Source: Cladosporium sp. IMV 00045
Taxonomy: Eukaryota; Ascomycota; Dothideomycetes; Cladosporiales; Cladosporiaceae
Assembly: GCA_001931905.2 (NCBI GenBank)
Contig: MSJI02000564.1
Span: 1 to 47,017, forward strand
Reading direction: 5' to 3'
DNA: 47,017 bases
In this document: positions 21,003 to 29,835 of the stretch, one piece after another
Layout: every line of letters starts with the position of its first letter
How positions within the stretch are numbered: position 1 is the stretch's first letter
Program-made: the position numbers and the translations under genes
Notes under the pieces: model-generated
Database searches by the model: none
The model's input: the letters and a program-made list of their open reading frames with translations, nothing else
What the model was told of the DNA's origin: nothing

Positions 21003-24000
21003 CTAGTACCTGGATCCATATCCGCTACCACCACCATAGCCGCTAGAACCTCCATATCCTCCACTGCTTCCATAGCCACCGCTTTGGCCGTAGCCCGAAT
21101 CGCCATATCCAGAGCTGCCGCCACGTCCATCATCCCTCCTACGATCATCATCATAGCGGTCGTCGCCTCCGAAAGAGCCAGGCATGTTCGAGCCACTGTC
21201 CCCGTAACCCGTGTTCCTGCCGTAATCTTCCCTGCGATCAGACGATCCGTAACCTCCTGAGCTTTGCTGCATGCTGCTGCCATAGCCCGATGAGGTCGAG
21301 CCGTAACCGCCCGAGCTGGAATGCGTGTTGCCTCCATAGCTCGGCTCAGAAGATCCGTACCCGCTCGACGAAGTGGTGCCGCCATAGCCCGAAGAGCGGC
21401 CGTAGTTGGAACTGCTGGACGTCTCCTCGTAGCGGCTGGTTCCGTAGCTCGAGCTCGAAGTCTGCTCGTAGCGGCTGCTGGAGCTGTAGGAGTCGTCGAG
21501 ACGAGAAGAACCAGACTCGCGACCATATCCGCTCGAGTAGCTCTGCTCCTCGCCGTACGCGGGCTGGCGGGATGGGTAGTTCTCATCGCGGCCAGAAGTA
21601 GCATAGCCATCGTTGCGGCCTGAAGATCTGCCATAGCCATCGTTGCGGCCTGAAGATCTGCCATAGTCGTCGTCACGGCCAGAAGACCTGCCATAGTCAT
21701 CACGGCCAGAAGAGCCATAGCTCTCGCCATGACCCGAAGACCTGCCGTAGTCATCGCGGCGCGAGCTGCCGTGTCTCTCTTGTCTCTCTTCTTCTTCCTC
21801 TCTCAGCTTCTTCAGTCTCTTCTTCTCTTTCTTCTCACGCTTGCGCTGCTTCTTCTCATAATCATCATCATCATCGCTATCGTCGTCATCGGAATCGTCA
21901 CGGCGCGAGGATCCATACTGCGAGTGAGAGGAGCCGTGCTGAGCATGAGAAGACCCATACTTAGGGCTGGAGGATCTGCCATACTGCGGAGTGCTGGAAG
22001 ATCCGTACTGCTGGGTGTGGGAGGAGCCGTACGGAGAGTCAGATGATCCGTACTGCTGGGTGTTGGAGGACCCATACTGTGCGTGAGAAGATCCGTACTG
22101 CTGGGTGTTGGAGGATCCATACTGAGAGCTGGAGTAGTCATTAGACGACCCGCCGCTGTAGTGAGGCCTGTCATCGCGCCTATCATCGCGTCTGTCATCG
22201 CGCCTATCGTCCGAGGACTTGTTGCCGCTGTTGCCAAGAATGTTGCTTGCGAATCCGCCCATGATGGAGCCAATCGCACCACCACCGACGGCTTCGCTCA
22301 CCTTGTCGCTGATCTGGTCCTTGTCCTTCCTGGAGCTACCGTAGCCGCCTGAACCACCTGAACCACCGTAGCCGCCTGAGCTCTGCGAGCTGCCGCCAAT
22401 GGCGCTGGCAATACCACTCAGCAGATCACCGGAATCCTTACCCTTGCCGCCAACAGCACCTGATGATTCAAAGGTCTCTCTGGTCGGAAGACCCAGAGGC
22501 TTACCACAACCGTGTCCCTTGTCGTGGACACCCTCCTTGTGGTTCTTGAAGTGCTGCACGCCATCCCTGCTGAGTGCGCGACGCAAGGAGTCGCGTTCAC
22601 GCTCGTCCTTGTCGCCCCACCACTTCTCGACCTCGCGGAACATCTGCATGCGTCCGTCGCGTGCTCCGTCGTCGCCATACTCACGAAGAGCAGGGTGGTG
22701 CATGACGCCATTGACGATGCGGTCAAGAGTGCGAGCGATGTCAGCACGCTCATCGTCCCAGCATTCTACAATTTGCGGAACGACCCATTTGAGGACTTGG
22801 CTCGCAACCTTGCCGGCAGGCTCGTTCAGCACGTTGGAGAAGTGATCCTTGGACAGCATGCTGTGAGTCGGGTTCGTGTCCGAGTCGTCCTGGAAGACGG
22901 CCATCTGGTGGTCTCTGCTGCTCTTGATCACTTCGCTGGAGCCCGTGTGGAGCTCATTCTTGACTTGGCTGATGATCGGCATAATGTAAGGGGCCAGCAG
23001 GGAGAAGACGAACAAGTTGACTTGATCTTGGAGTTGTTCAATGAGGTCGGGAAGGACCGGGATCTTGTCAATCGCACTCGAGATGGACTGCATGATGTTG
23101 TCGTGGAACTCAATGATGGGATAAATCTCCTTCATGATCTGATTGATCTGGAGGGTGAATTCTTCGGGCTCCTTTGGCGTGATATGCATGTTCTGCATTT
23201 GGGCGGCGTTAGAGTTGGCTTGAAGCTCGTCGGCTTTCTTGCCTTGGTCGGTGTCACTACCAAAGACGCCAGGTGGAATCTTGTTGAGGATATCCTTCAA
23301 CAGAGACGTGTCCGAGTTCTGGGCATGGCCGATGGCACCTTCAAGCTCCTCGAGCTCCGACTGGGTTGCCTTGTCGTTGAATTCACCCATCACAGAGTGC
23401 AAAAAGTCGACACCACCGAAAGTTCCCGTGACAATAGGGTAGACAGGGTGGCGGGCACCGCGAATTTCCATCTGGGTGCGGCGTCCGACATGAGGGAAGA
23501 TGTCGCGCTCGCCCATCTCGATCAAAGCAAGCTCAGTGTAGTTGCTGTGAGCAGAGAAGTCCTCAAGACAGTGACAGCCAGTGCCGAGAAGACGAAGGGC
23601 CTCGTAGAAGTCGGCCTTGTTCTTGGAGTGTTTGTACTTGCGGCCCAGGTCAATGGCACGGCCGAAGAGGTTGCGGACAAGGCCGGCGGAAGTCTCGATG
23701 CCAACATCTTCAGAGGCGATGTAGTTCTTCATGCCATTTCGCTCATCGATACTGAGCTCGCGGCGTTCGTCCACAGGACCACGAAGTCTCCTGTCGTATT
23801 GTCTAGCATCGATGTTGTCTGCGTAGTCTTTCGGGTTGTCGATGTGCTCTTCAGGCCTGTAGCAGCCGAGACGCTCAGAAGTAACCTCGAACTCCCCCGT
23901 GCCGTATCCGAAGCTCATGAAACCGAGAACCCAAAGCAAAAGACGGATCGCATCAGCACTGACGTACTTGACAGTTCCGACATCGATAGCTTGCGAGTAG

Positions 24001-24251
24001 TCTCTCAACCAGTTGCCGAAATAGACGCGCTTGACATCGAGCTTGCTGAACTTCTTACCACCCATGACACGGGCAGTAAGAAGAGTGAGAAGAGTGTCCT
24101 CGATATCTCCATGGCGCCAGTTCTGGCCTTCGATCTTGCTCAGGGATGAGATGTTGCCAGCGCCGAACGCATGGGCTGGGCTTGCGAAGAAGATGAGGGC
24201 GACGATCAGGATGGGGACGACCGTCGTCGCTTTGAGTGCCATTTGCGGCAT
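21003..24251 (-). CDS. het-c: HET-C heterokaryon incompatibility protein with long repetitive tail
   Basis: An intronless protein of 1082 residues from the ATG at 24251. The frame extends seven codons further only to a TTG, and a second ATG lies at 24242. A signal peptide (VVPILIVALIFFASPAHAFG) leads into the HET-C domain (PF07217 type, about residues 35-600). Recognisable blocks are NWRHGDIEDTLLTLLTARVMGGKKF, FGNWLRDYSQAIDVGTVKYV and LLGTGCHCLEDFSAHSNYTELALIE, then the WVVPQIVECWDDERADIARTLDRIVNG region. In Neurospora, het-c alleles and the NLR-like pin-c trigger cell death between unlike strains. HET-C itself is widely conserved and not always an incompatibility factor. From about residue 625 the tail is Gly/Ser/Tyr-rich with QYGSS, DDRR and GRSSGRNDGY repeats, and an Asp-rich then Lys/Glu-rich block. 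No pin-c-like gene is in the window. Confidence 0.9.
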   Translation of the reverse strand: MPQMALKATTVVPILIVALIFFASPAHAFGAGNISSLSKIEGQNWRHGDIEDTLLTLLTARVMGGKKFSKLDVKRVYFGNWLRDYSQAIDVGTVKYVSADAIRLLLWVLGFMSFGYGTGEFEVTSERLGCYRPEEHIDNPKDYADNIDARQYDRRLRGPVDERRELSIDERNGMKNYIASEDVGIETSAGLVRNLFGRAIDLGRKYKHSKNKADFYEALRLLGTGCHCLEDFSAHSNYTELALIEMGERDIFPHVGRRTQMEIRGARHPVYPIVTGTFGGVDFLHSVMGEFNDKATQSELEELEGAIGHAQNSDTSLLKDILNKIPPGVFGSDTDQGKKADELQANSNAAQMQNMHITPKEPEEFTLQINQIMKEIYPIIEFHDNIMQSISSAIDKIPVLPDLIEQLQDQVNLFVFSLLAPYIMPIISQVKNELHTGSSEVIKSSRDHQMAVFQDDSDTNPTHSMLSKDHFSNVLNEPAGKVASQVLKWVVPQIVECWDDERADIARTLDRIVNGVMHHPALREYGDDGARDGRMQMFREVEKWWGDKDERERDSLRRALSRDGVQHFKNHKEGVHDKGHGCGKPLGLPTRETFESSGAVGGKGKDSGDLLSGIASAIGGSSQSSGGYGGSGGSGGYGSSRKDKDQISDKVSEAVGGGAIGSIMGGFASNILGNSGNKSSDDRRDDRRDDRRDDRPHYSGGSSNDYSSSQYGSSNTQQYGSSHAQYGSSNTQQYGSSDSPYGSSHTQQYGSSSTPQYGRSSSPKYGSSHAQHGSSHSQYGSSRRDDSDDDDSDDDDDYEKKQRKREKKEKKRLKKLREEEEERQERHGSSRRDDYGRSSGHGESYGSSGRDDYGRSSGRDDDYGRSSGRNDGYGRSSGRNDGYATSGRDENYPSRQPAYGEEQSYSSGYGRESGSSRLDDSYSSSSRYEQTSSSSYGTSRYEETSSSSNYGRSSGYGGTTSSSGYGSSEPSYGGNTHSSSGGYGSTSSGYGSSMQQSSGGYGSSDRREDYGRNTGYGDSGSNMPGSFGGDDRYDDDRRRDDGRGGSSGYGDSGYGQSGGYGSSGGYGGSSGYGGGSGYGSRY
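21602..21691 (-). repeat. 30-bp tandem repeat coding GRSSGRNDGY units in HET-C
   Basis: Units at 21602-21631 and 21632-21661 are identical, and 21662-21691 is a diverged third copy. Each codes ten residues, so copy-number change keeps the reading frame. Shorter, more diverged copies flank them on both sides. Confidence 0.85.
21908..22135 (-). repeat. QYGSS-type degenerate repeat array in HET-C
   Basis: About ten imperfect units of 5-8 residues built on YGSS (QYGSS, PYGSS, KYGSS, HAQYGSS, TQQYGSS) are coded here. Next to it, around 22168-22215, an approximately 12-bp repeat codes Asp-Asp-Arg-Arg units. Confidence 0.75.
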
Positions 24252-25884
24252 GATGAATGTAAAGTGCCGCAAAAGAAAGGTAGTGCTTGGGGATTGGTGT
24301 GATGAATGAGGAGTTCAATTGGAAATCAACAAAAACATACACCGCCGTAAGTTAAGAGTAGAAGCTACCAGCAGACCCTGAGCTGCCCCTCCAAACTCCA
24401 CGCGCGACGACAACAACGCCAAGAAGCTGCGTCACTGAGTTTCAAGTGGTGGAGTGATCTCGTTTCAGGCCTCAAAGTTCCTTGAAATGCCCGGCGGCAA
24501 GGAGTGTTGTTGGTCACAAAGTCATATGTGGACGTCAAGGGGATACTCAAAGCGAGTGACTACGTCTGAAGAAAGATGATCTCGAGGCCTATCGAGTTCA
24601 CTCGACATCCTTCGATCAGACAGTACATGTCTTCACATGTTTCGAGGGAGGCAAGTGATGCCTGAATTGGATTCCCCTCGGGCCGATGCGCTGCCGTCTA
24701 CCGCTCGCCGCAGTCATCACCAAAACTACTTTTGAGCTTCACTCACTTGCTTTGTTTCTTTCCCTTCTCCAAGCGTCGTCCTCACCAAAGCTGCGTTTCT
24801 TTGCTCACATACAGATAAGCATCACGCTCGTCACCTCTTGGCAAATGAGAAATTCGGAGTAATCTTCACCTTGCATGCCATCTTGTACCCTTTTTGGTGC
24901 AAGCTCTGGCTACTGCCCGTAAGGGCCTGCCATGACTCTCCATGGTTGCACTTTGGCATCAGAAATTCCAGCCCGCCAGCTTTCTGGTCTTCGGATCGGC
25001 TTGTCTGGTTGTGGCTATGGGAGCCGGTGCGAAGATCGTGTGTGCCCGGCCACTCTGATGGTCGCGGTACGATCACTTTAGTGCAATACGCAGCGTATCT
25101 GAGCTCCTCGACTGTCTCGAAAGAGATGTTGGGGAATCAAGGGTACAATTCGATTCTGATTACTCTGGTGAGGATGGCGCTTCATCTCTTTTCTCATGGT
25201 AAGTTGCATTGTTCGCCCGACGGCATCCCCTGAGAAGATCAAGAATACTACTGACTGACTGATTGCTATATGTGAGCAAACACATAGTCGACTATCAGAT
25301 CGAGCGTCCAACAACCGAGCCATTTCATTGCCTGCTTTGATGTTTCTACGAGCCGACCATTGTCTACTTCGCTGGCCTTGGCATTGCGACAGAGGTCACT
25401 TGCTCATTGGATCATCTCCAACGGCTTGCTTGCTATTATAGTAATCGCACGTGAGCCTTCTACGAGGCAAGGCTCACGAAGCAAGCCCTCTGCTGGTTTT
25501 GCTCTTGACTGCCTGGCTCCTGAATCCTGGTCGTTCCATTCAGTACACTAAAGGTAGATGATCAGAGGCAGCACTTACCGTTCAGCTGGTCAGGTGCCTG
25601 TCTGGATCGACAGCGCAAAGAGGAAAAGTGTAAGTGACGCTTCCCTCAAGTCATGTTTGCATTTTCCATGTAGCAAATTGCAATACACCAACTTTTGAGC
25701 TTCATGCATTCCACGATCAATACTTTCTACCACTATCTCGGCGCAACGAACGTTTTGCATCTGTATTGCATGTATGTATGCGAATTACTTGTACAGCAGA
25801 GACATCCACCAAATGGCACGCAAGGACCGGTTCGACCCCCTCCAAGAATCCCTCAAACATCCATACTCTCGCATCCGAACTTGA
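24252..25884. other. Intergenic region upstream of HET-C
   Basis: About 1.6 kb containing the HET-C promoter and the 3' end of the next minus-strand gene. Open frames reach 131 codons (24838-25233) but show no domain or family resemblance. I see nothing else. Confidence 0.45.
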
Positions 25885-26895
25885 TCACTCAGACGACGCC
25901 CGCGACCTCCCAGCATCCAGGCACTTCTCGAACCTCAACTTTGGCTGATCATCAACCGTACGATTCTCCACAATCCCTCTGATCTCCGCTCTCTGCTGTG
26001 AGCTCTTCGTCCCCAAAACCACAAGTTCCCTCGGCGGAGAACCCTCCCAATCCGCCAGCCAACCCATCGCCCAGGAAACCTGGTCATAGCACCCACAAGG
26101 ACACATGCAGTTCTGCACGTTGACCTCCAGATAGCGAAGACTCAACTGATGAATCTGGCAAACGAGCGGCATCCAGTTCATGTGCAGCAAATCCCACTCC
26201 AGCTCGTCGTGCACGTGAGCCCTCCAAGTTTCCAGATCCGCGCTGGGATTGCGCTCCAGCCATTCCTGCTTGCCGACCACGAAGCGAGCCATGCGCTTCT
26301 GAATGTCGCACGCGCGGTGGTCGAAGGAAATGCTCAGACGCCGGATGTGCTGGTCGCGCGGCGGGAAGAGCCCCTAGCTCAGATACGGCAGCGCGCCGTC
26401 CAGGCCCATGATGTGGAACGTGTTGCTGGCGAGGTAATATTGCATCGCTTCGTCGCGGAGCTGTCTGCTTACCAGGAAGAGCGAGGTGGTGGCGCTGGTC
26501 GGTTTGGCCGGCTGCTTTGGCCGTGTCGTCGGGTCTACCAGCCATCTGTCGGGCGTGAACGCTTGGTGTCCTTCGACAATGTGGGCGAAGCGTACGTCGT
26601 AGGAGGCGGCTCTGCTGCTCCAGCGGACGTAGACGTTGTCTGGTTTTAGGAGGTAGTCGAAGATCATCAAGCGTAGTTCTGGCGGGATGGTCATGAGACT
26701 GATTTCCGTGGGGATGGTGCGGAAGTTGCGTTTGATGAGGTCGATGGTCGAGCGTACGTCGAGAAGCTGGCTGTAGGTGCGCTTCAGTATGGTGCCGGCC
26801 GGGTCGGCGAGGCCCATGGAGCGGCGGAGTTGGGCTCGTCGGGTCCAGGCTGGGGGTCGGATGATGGGTGATGAGGCCATGGTGGGGATGTTCAT
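25885..26895 (-). pseudogene. F-box-like/2EXR-type fungal protein gene interrupted by one in-frame TAG
   Basis: One continuous reading frame of 337 codons from the ATG at 26895 to the stop at 25885 is broken only by a TAG at 26374-26376 (codon 174). The upstream part has the F-box-like/2EXR motif IPPELRLMIFDYLLKP, then FLVSRQLRDEAMQYYLASNTF. The downstream part continues in the same frame with HIRRLSISFDHRACDIQKRM and LRYLEVNVQNC. Both halves match the usual order of the large fungal family of such proteins, whose function is mostly unknown. No splice pair restoring the frame is evident. Likely causes are a recent nonsense mutation (for example CAG to TAG), a sequencing error or, less likely, readthrough. 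If translated normally, a 173-residue truncated protein results. Confidence 0.7.
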
Positions 26896-27451
26896 TGTTT
26901 CTTTTTGCTTCTCTTGCTTGTTGTCGTTGATGATGGTGGTGTATTGATTTCCTGTGAGTGATGTTGTCGTATTATACGGCCTTTGAGCGAGCAGTAGCTT
27001 CTTCTTGAGTTGCTAGGCGGTAGCGGACGACAGAGGGTGATGATAATATGCCTCAATGATGGGAATGGTAAGGTAAGATGACAATCAAAGGTCGGGCTCA
27101 CACAACATGACGAACACGCGAAGCCAGAACGACGTCTGGTGGGAAGGAAAGAGACACACTGGCTCTTATTCGATCAGAAAGCGCTTTGCTCGACCTAAAC
27201 GCAGATCGCTAGCAAGCGCTAATGGGGTTCATCTATAATGCAAGAACTTACTAGCGGTTGGGGTTGAAGAATGACTTTTGATTCGATAAGATATACTTGT
27301 TTACCATGTTGAAGGTATTATGCAGCGTTTCGTCCGTCCATTTCATGCATACATTGCTCGTTTCCACGTTCCCATCCATCATCAGCCGTCACCATGAGTC
27401 TCTGATCGCGCATTTCTCAAGTGCACGAGTCATACCCTTCTGTCGCAACAT
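26896..27451. other. Intergenic region
   Basis: About 555 bases between two minus-strand genes: the promoter of the interrupted gene and the 3' end of the deaminase gene. No feature recognised. Confidence 0.5.
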
Positions 27452-29230
27452 TTAATCCAAGAAGTCTCGATCGGTTTCCGGACCATACGTCAAGACGACC
27501 CATTGGCAGAACTTCTCCCACTCTTGGATCCACTCGTTCATCCTTTCGGCCCTGACGCTCTTGCCGAATCTGCCGTCTTTGATCTGCTGAGACCATTCCT
27601 TCGAGGAAACGTCTTTGTATGCTGCCCAGCGAACACTGTTCTCCGCCATACTGGCCAGACCACCCAACCCCAGATTCTCCCATCCCTGCAGAGCTTGCCA
27701 GAAATCGTGTGACATGCCCGTCAAGCCTTGGCCCAGAATGGCTGGGTCGTCGTTGCACAACGCACATGGCACTCCGCGGGCGAGAAGAGAAGGAAGAGGG
27801 TGTGAAGCTATACTACCAGTGAGACGCAGGACTTCGTTGCTGACAGGGCAGGATTCGATGAGAATTCTCTTGTCTTTGATCATGTCGATGAGCAACGGAT
27901 GCTTGTAAGCGCTGAAGCCATGTCCGATACGACGTGTGCCCAATAACACGGCATCAAAAAGGTTCTCATCCACTTCATCGCCGTCTCCAAGTGTCTCGCC
28001 AGCATGGAAGAAGAAAGGCAGGTCAACACCAGCCTGAGCACATTGCTTCTTGAACCAGAATAGCACCGGGGTGAGATCGGCCAGTGATCGACCAGCATCC
28101 TCTTGGCCGACAAGATCGTAGCCGGCAATGAGCTCCGGGAATTCCTGTTTCATTGCAATACACTCGAGCATATCGTTCGCGATGGCCTTGTTGTCAAATG
28201 CACGCACGGCAGTCCAGATCAGTCTGGCGCCCCAGAATTTTTGGCCTTCCTCTGATTTCTTGAAGTTATCGATTTCCTCTTGCATAGCTTGCAGCATGTT
28301 CCCAAAGTCTGGATCAGGCTTCTCCTCGCCGGTACGGGTGTAAGGCACGAGAAAGACGGCACGAATATCTACCCATCTCACACCATCTTCCAAAAGGCCT
28401 TGGAGAATGTTGCGAATGAACTTGCGGAAGATGGGCTCGTAATGTTGCAGAGATGCAAGAATACCAAAGCAGCTGGTAAACTTGCGCCACACAGCGTTCG
28501 GGCCAAGATGCTGATCGATCGACTCTTGTCGTGTGATCGTCACGCGAGATTTGAGCCAGGCAATGAAGCCTTGCTTGCCACCGTCAGAGAAGCTCTCAGC
28601 AGCAGCACCGATCGGAATCGATGCGTCGGCTGGGTAAGAGGTAGACCAGATCGACTCTGTAGCTGCTGCAATGTTTGGCGTCTTGACATGGCGGAACACG
28701 AATGGTGAGTTTAGACGAGACTCTGCAGACGCAAGATGCACATCGGCCGCGATACAGATGCCCTCTGTGCTGAAGGCCTCGTCTATCAGCCAGTCCAGAT
28801 CCCCCATTGCTTCGAGGTGGCAATGGAGGAGAGCGCCTTTGGGCATCTTGCGAACGATTTGCCACAGCTTAGATTGCTCCATGCGACTTTTGGCGAGCTT
28901 GAACATCATGCCCGGAAAGACTTCGATGCCTTCCTTTTTCGCAAGCTCGTCCTCGAAGTCGTGGTTCCAGATAGTCTGATGCTCCTGGAAACGAATGGCT
29001 GATACTGTAGCTGCGGCTTCGGACGCCATGGGAGTCATACTCTCCTTGAAGGCATGGTCGCTCCTTTGGCGTTTCTCTTGGGCGATCAAAGCATCACGTC
29101 CGTCCATGTATTTCTGAATGAACGGTTCCTCGAGAGTTGGGATGCCGAGATCTTCTTCTTCAGCATCAACAGCCGCATTCTCGACCCTCGGCTCCTCTCC
29201 AAGGGCAATTGTATCTTTTGAATCAGACAT
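27452..29230 (-). CDS. ADGF/ADA2-family adenosine deaminase
   Basis: An intronless 592-residue protein from the ATG at 29230. The open frame extends 15 codons further only to a TTG. The enzyme family deaminates adenosine (and related nucleosides) to inosine using zinc. The metal-binding HxH is in LLHCHLEAM at His136/His138, where the family often has HxHxDA. Further motifs are HAGET at about residue 409, GTRRIGHGFS, ESCPVSNEVLRL and the acidic CNDDPAILG block, followed by a long C-terminal helical region. The length and the extended N-terminus fit the ADGF/CECR1 branch rather than the short classical ADA. No signal peptide is seen, unlike animal ADA2, so an intracellular purine-salvage role is likely. 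It is divergent from ATG2. Confidence 0.88.
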   Translation of the reverse strand: MSDSKDTIALGEEPRVENAAVDAEEEDLGIPTLEEPFIQKYMDGRDALIAQEKRQRSDHAFKESMTPMASEAAATVSAIRFQEHQTIWNHDFEDELAKKEGIEVFPGMMFKLAKSRMEQSKLWQIVRKMPKGALLHCHLEAMGDLDWLIDEAFSTEGICIAADVHLASAESRLNSPFVFRHVKTPNIAAATESIWSTSYPADASIPIGAAAESFSDGGKQGFIAWLKSRVTITRQESIDQHLGPNAVWRKFTSCFGILASLQHYEPIFRKFIRNILQGLLEDGVRWVDIRAVFLVPYTRTGEEKPDPDFGNMLQAMQEEIDNFKKSEEGQKFWGARLIWTAVRAFDNKAIANDMLECIAMKQEFPELIAGYDLVGQEDAGRSLADLTPVLFWFKKQCAQAGVDLPFFFHAGETLGDGDEVDENLFDAVLLGTRRIGHGFSAYKHPLLIDMIKDKRILIESCPVSNEVLRLTGSIASHPLPSLLARGVPCALCNDDPAILGQGLTGMSHDFWQALQGWENLGLGGLASMAENSVRWAAYKDVSSKEWSQQIKDGRFGKSVRAERMNEWIQEWEKFCQWVVLTYGPETDRDFLD

Positions 29231-29835
29231 GTTTTTTGAGGATTCTCGGTCGTGCGAGTAAGAGAAGACAAGCAACGAACACCTCAGCCAAAGCCAGGTC
29301 TTCAGACGGAGAGATGTGCCGAGGACCCTTGGCTGGCTTGCTGATGCCTGGCCTCAGACATATACGAGATAAGAGATAAGCACTCTCGGGCCGCACCCCG
29401 CATCCGCCCTGCGCTAACCCGCTGGCTCGATCCACCACCGTCATTCATGAGAGTGAGGCAGCCAACAGCCCATGTGAGCAGTCGAGATCAACACTGCTGC
29501 TCGAGCATCGTGGGCTTTCTCCTTGACCACCTGCTCACCACGCAGCCGCAAAGCCACTTTCTATTCTCGTCGTCTTGCGAAGACTCATCTCTCGTACTGA
29601 CCCTTGCAAATAGACCCGATTAGTAGCAACATGGCTGCACGCTTGATCGCACAGTCACCATGATCAACCAACACCCCGAAAGCCTAAGCCACACCACCGC
29701 CGCCCTGCTCTGTTCGCTTGCCCTTCTACCAAATACTCGCGGGCAAACCTCCTCGCAAACACTGTGGTAGTCTCGCTACCGTACAAAACTCGTCACATCC
29801 CGCCGCTATCCTCCATCACGCAACGCACCGCAGCC
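29231..29835. other. Divergent promoter region of the deaminase gene and ATG2
   Basis: About 600 bases between two divergent start codons. It contains the in-frame upstream extension of the ATG2 frame, starting at 29764, which is Ser/Pro-rich and lacks family resemblance. No clear element identified. Confidence 0.45.

Noticed and set aside
22512..24149. 545-codon open frame on the plus strand opposite HET-C
   Set aside because: It is the codon-bias shadow of the conserved HET-C domain on the other strand; its translation resembles no family, while the minus strand reads as HET-C throughout.
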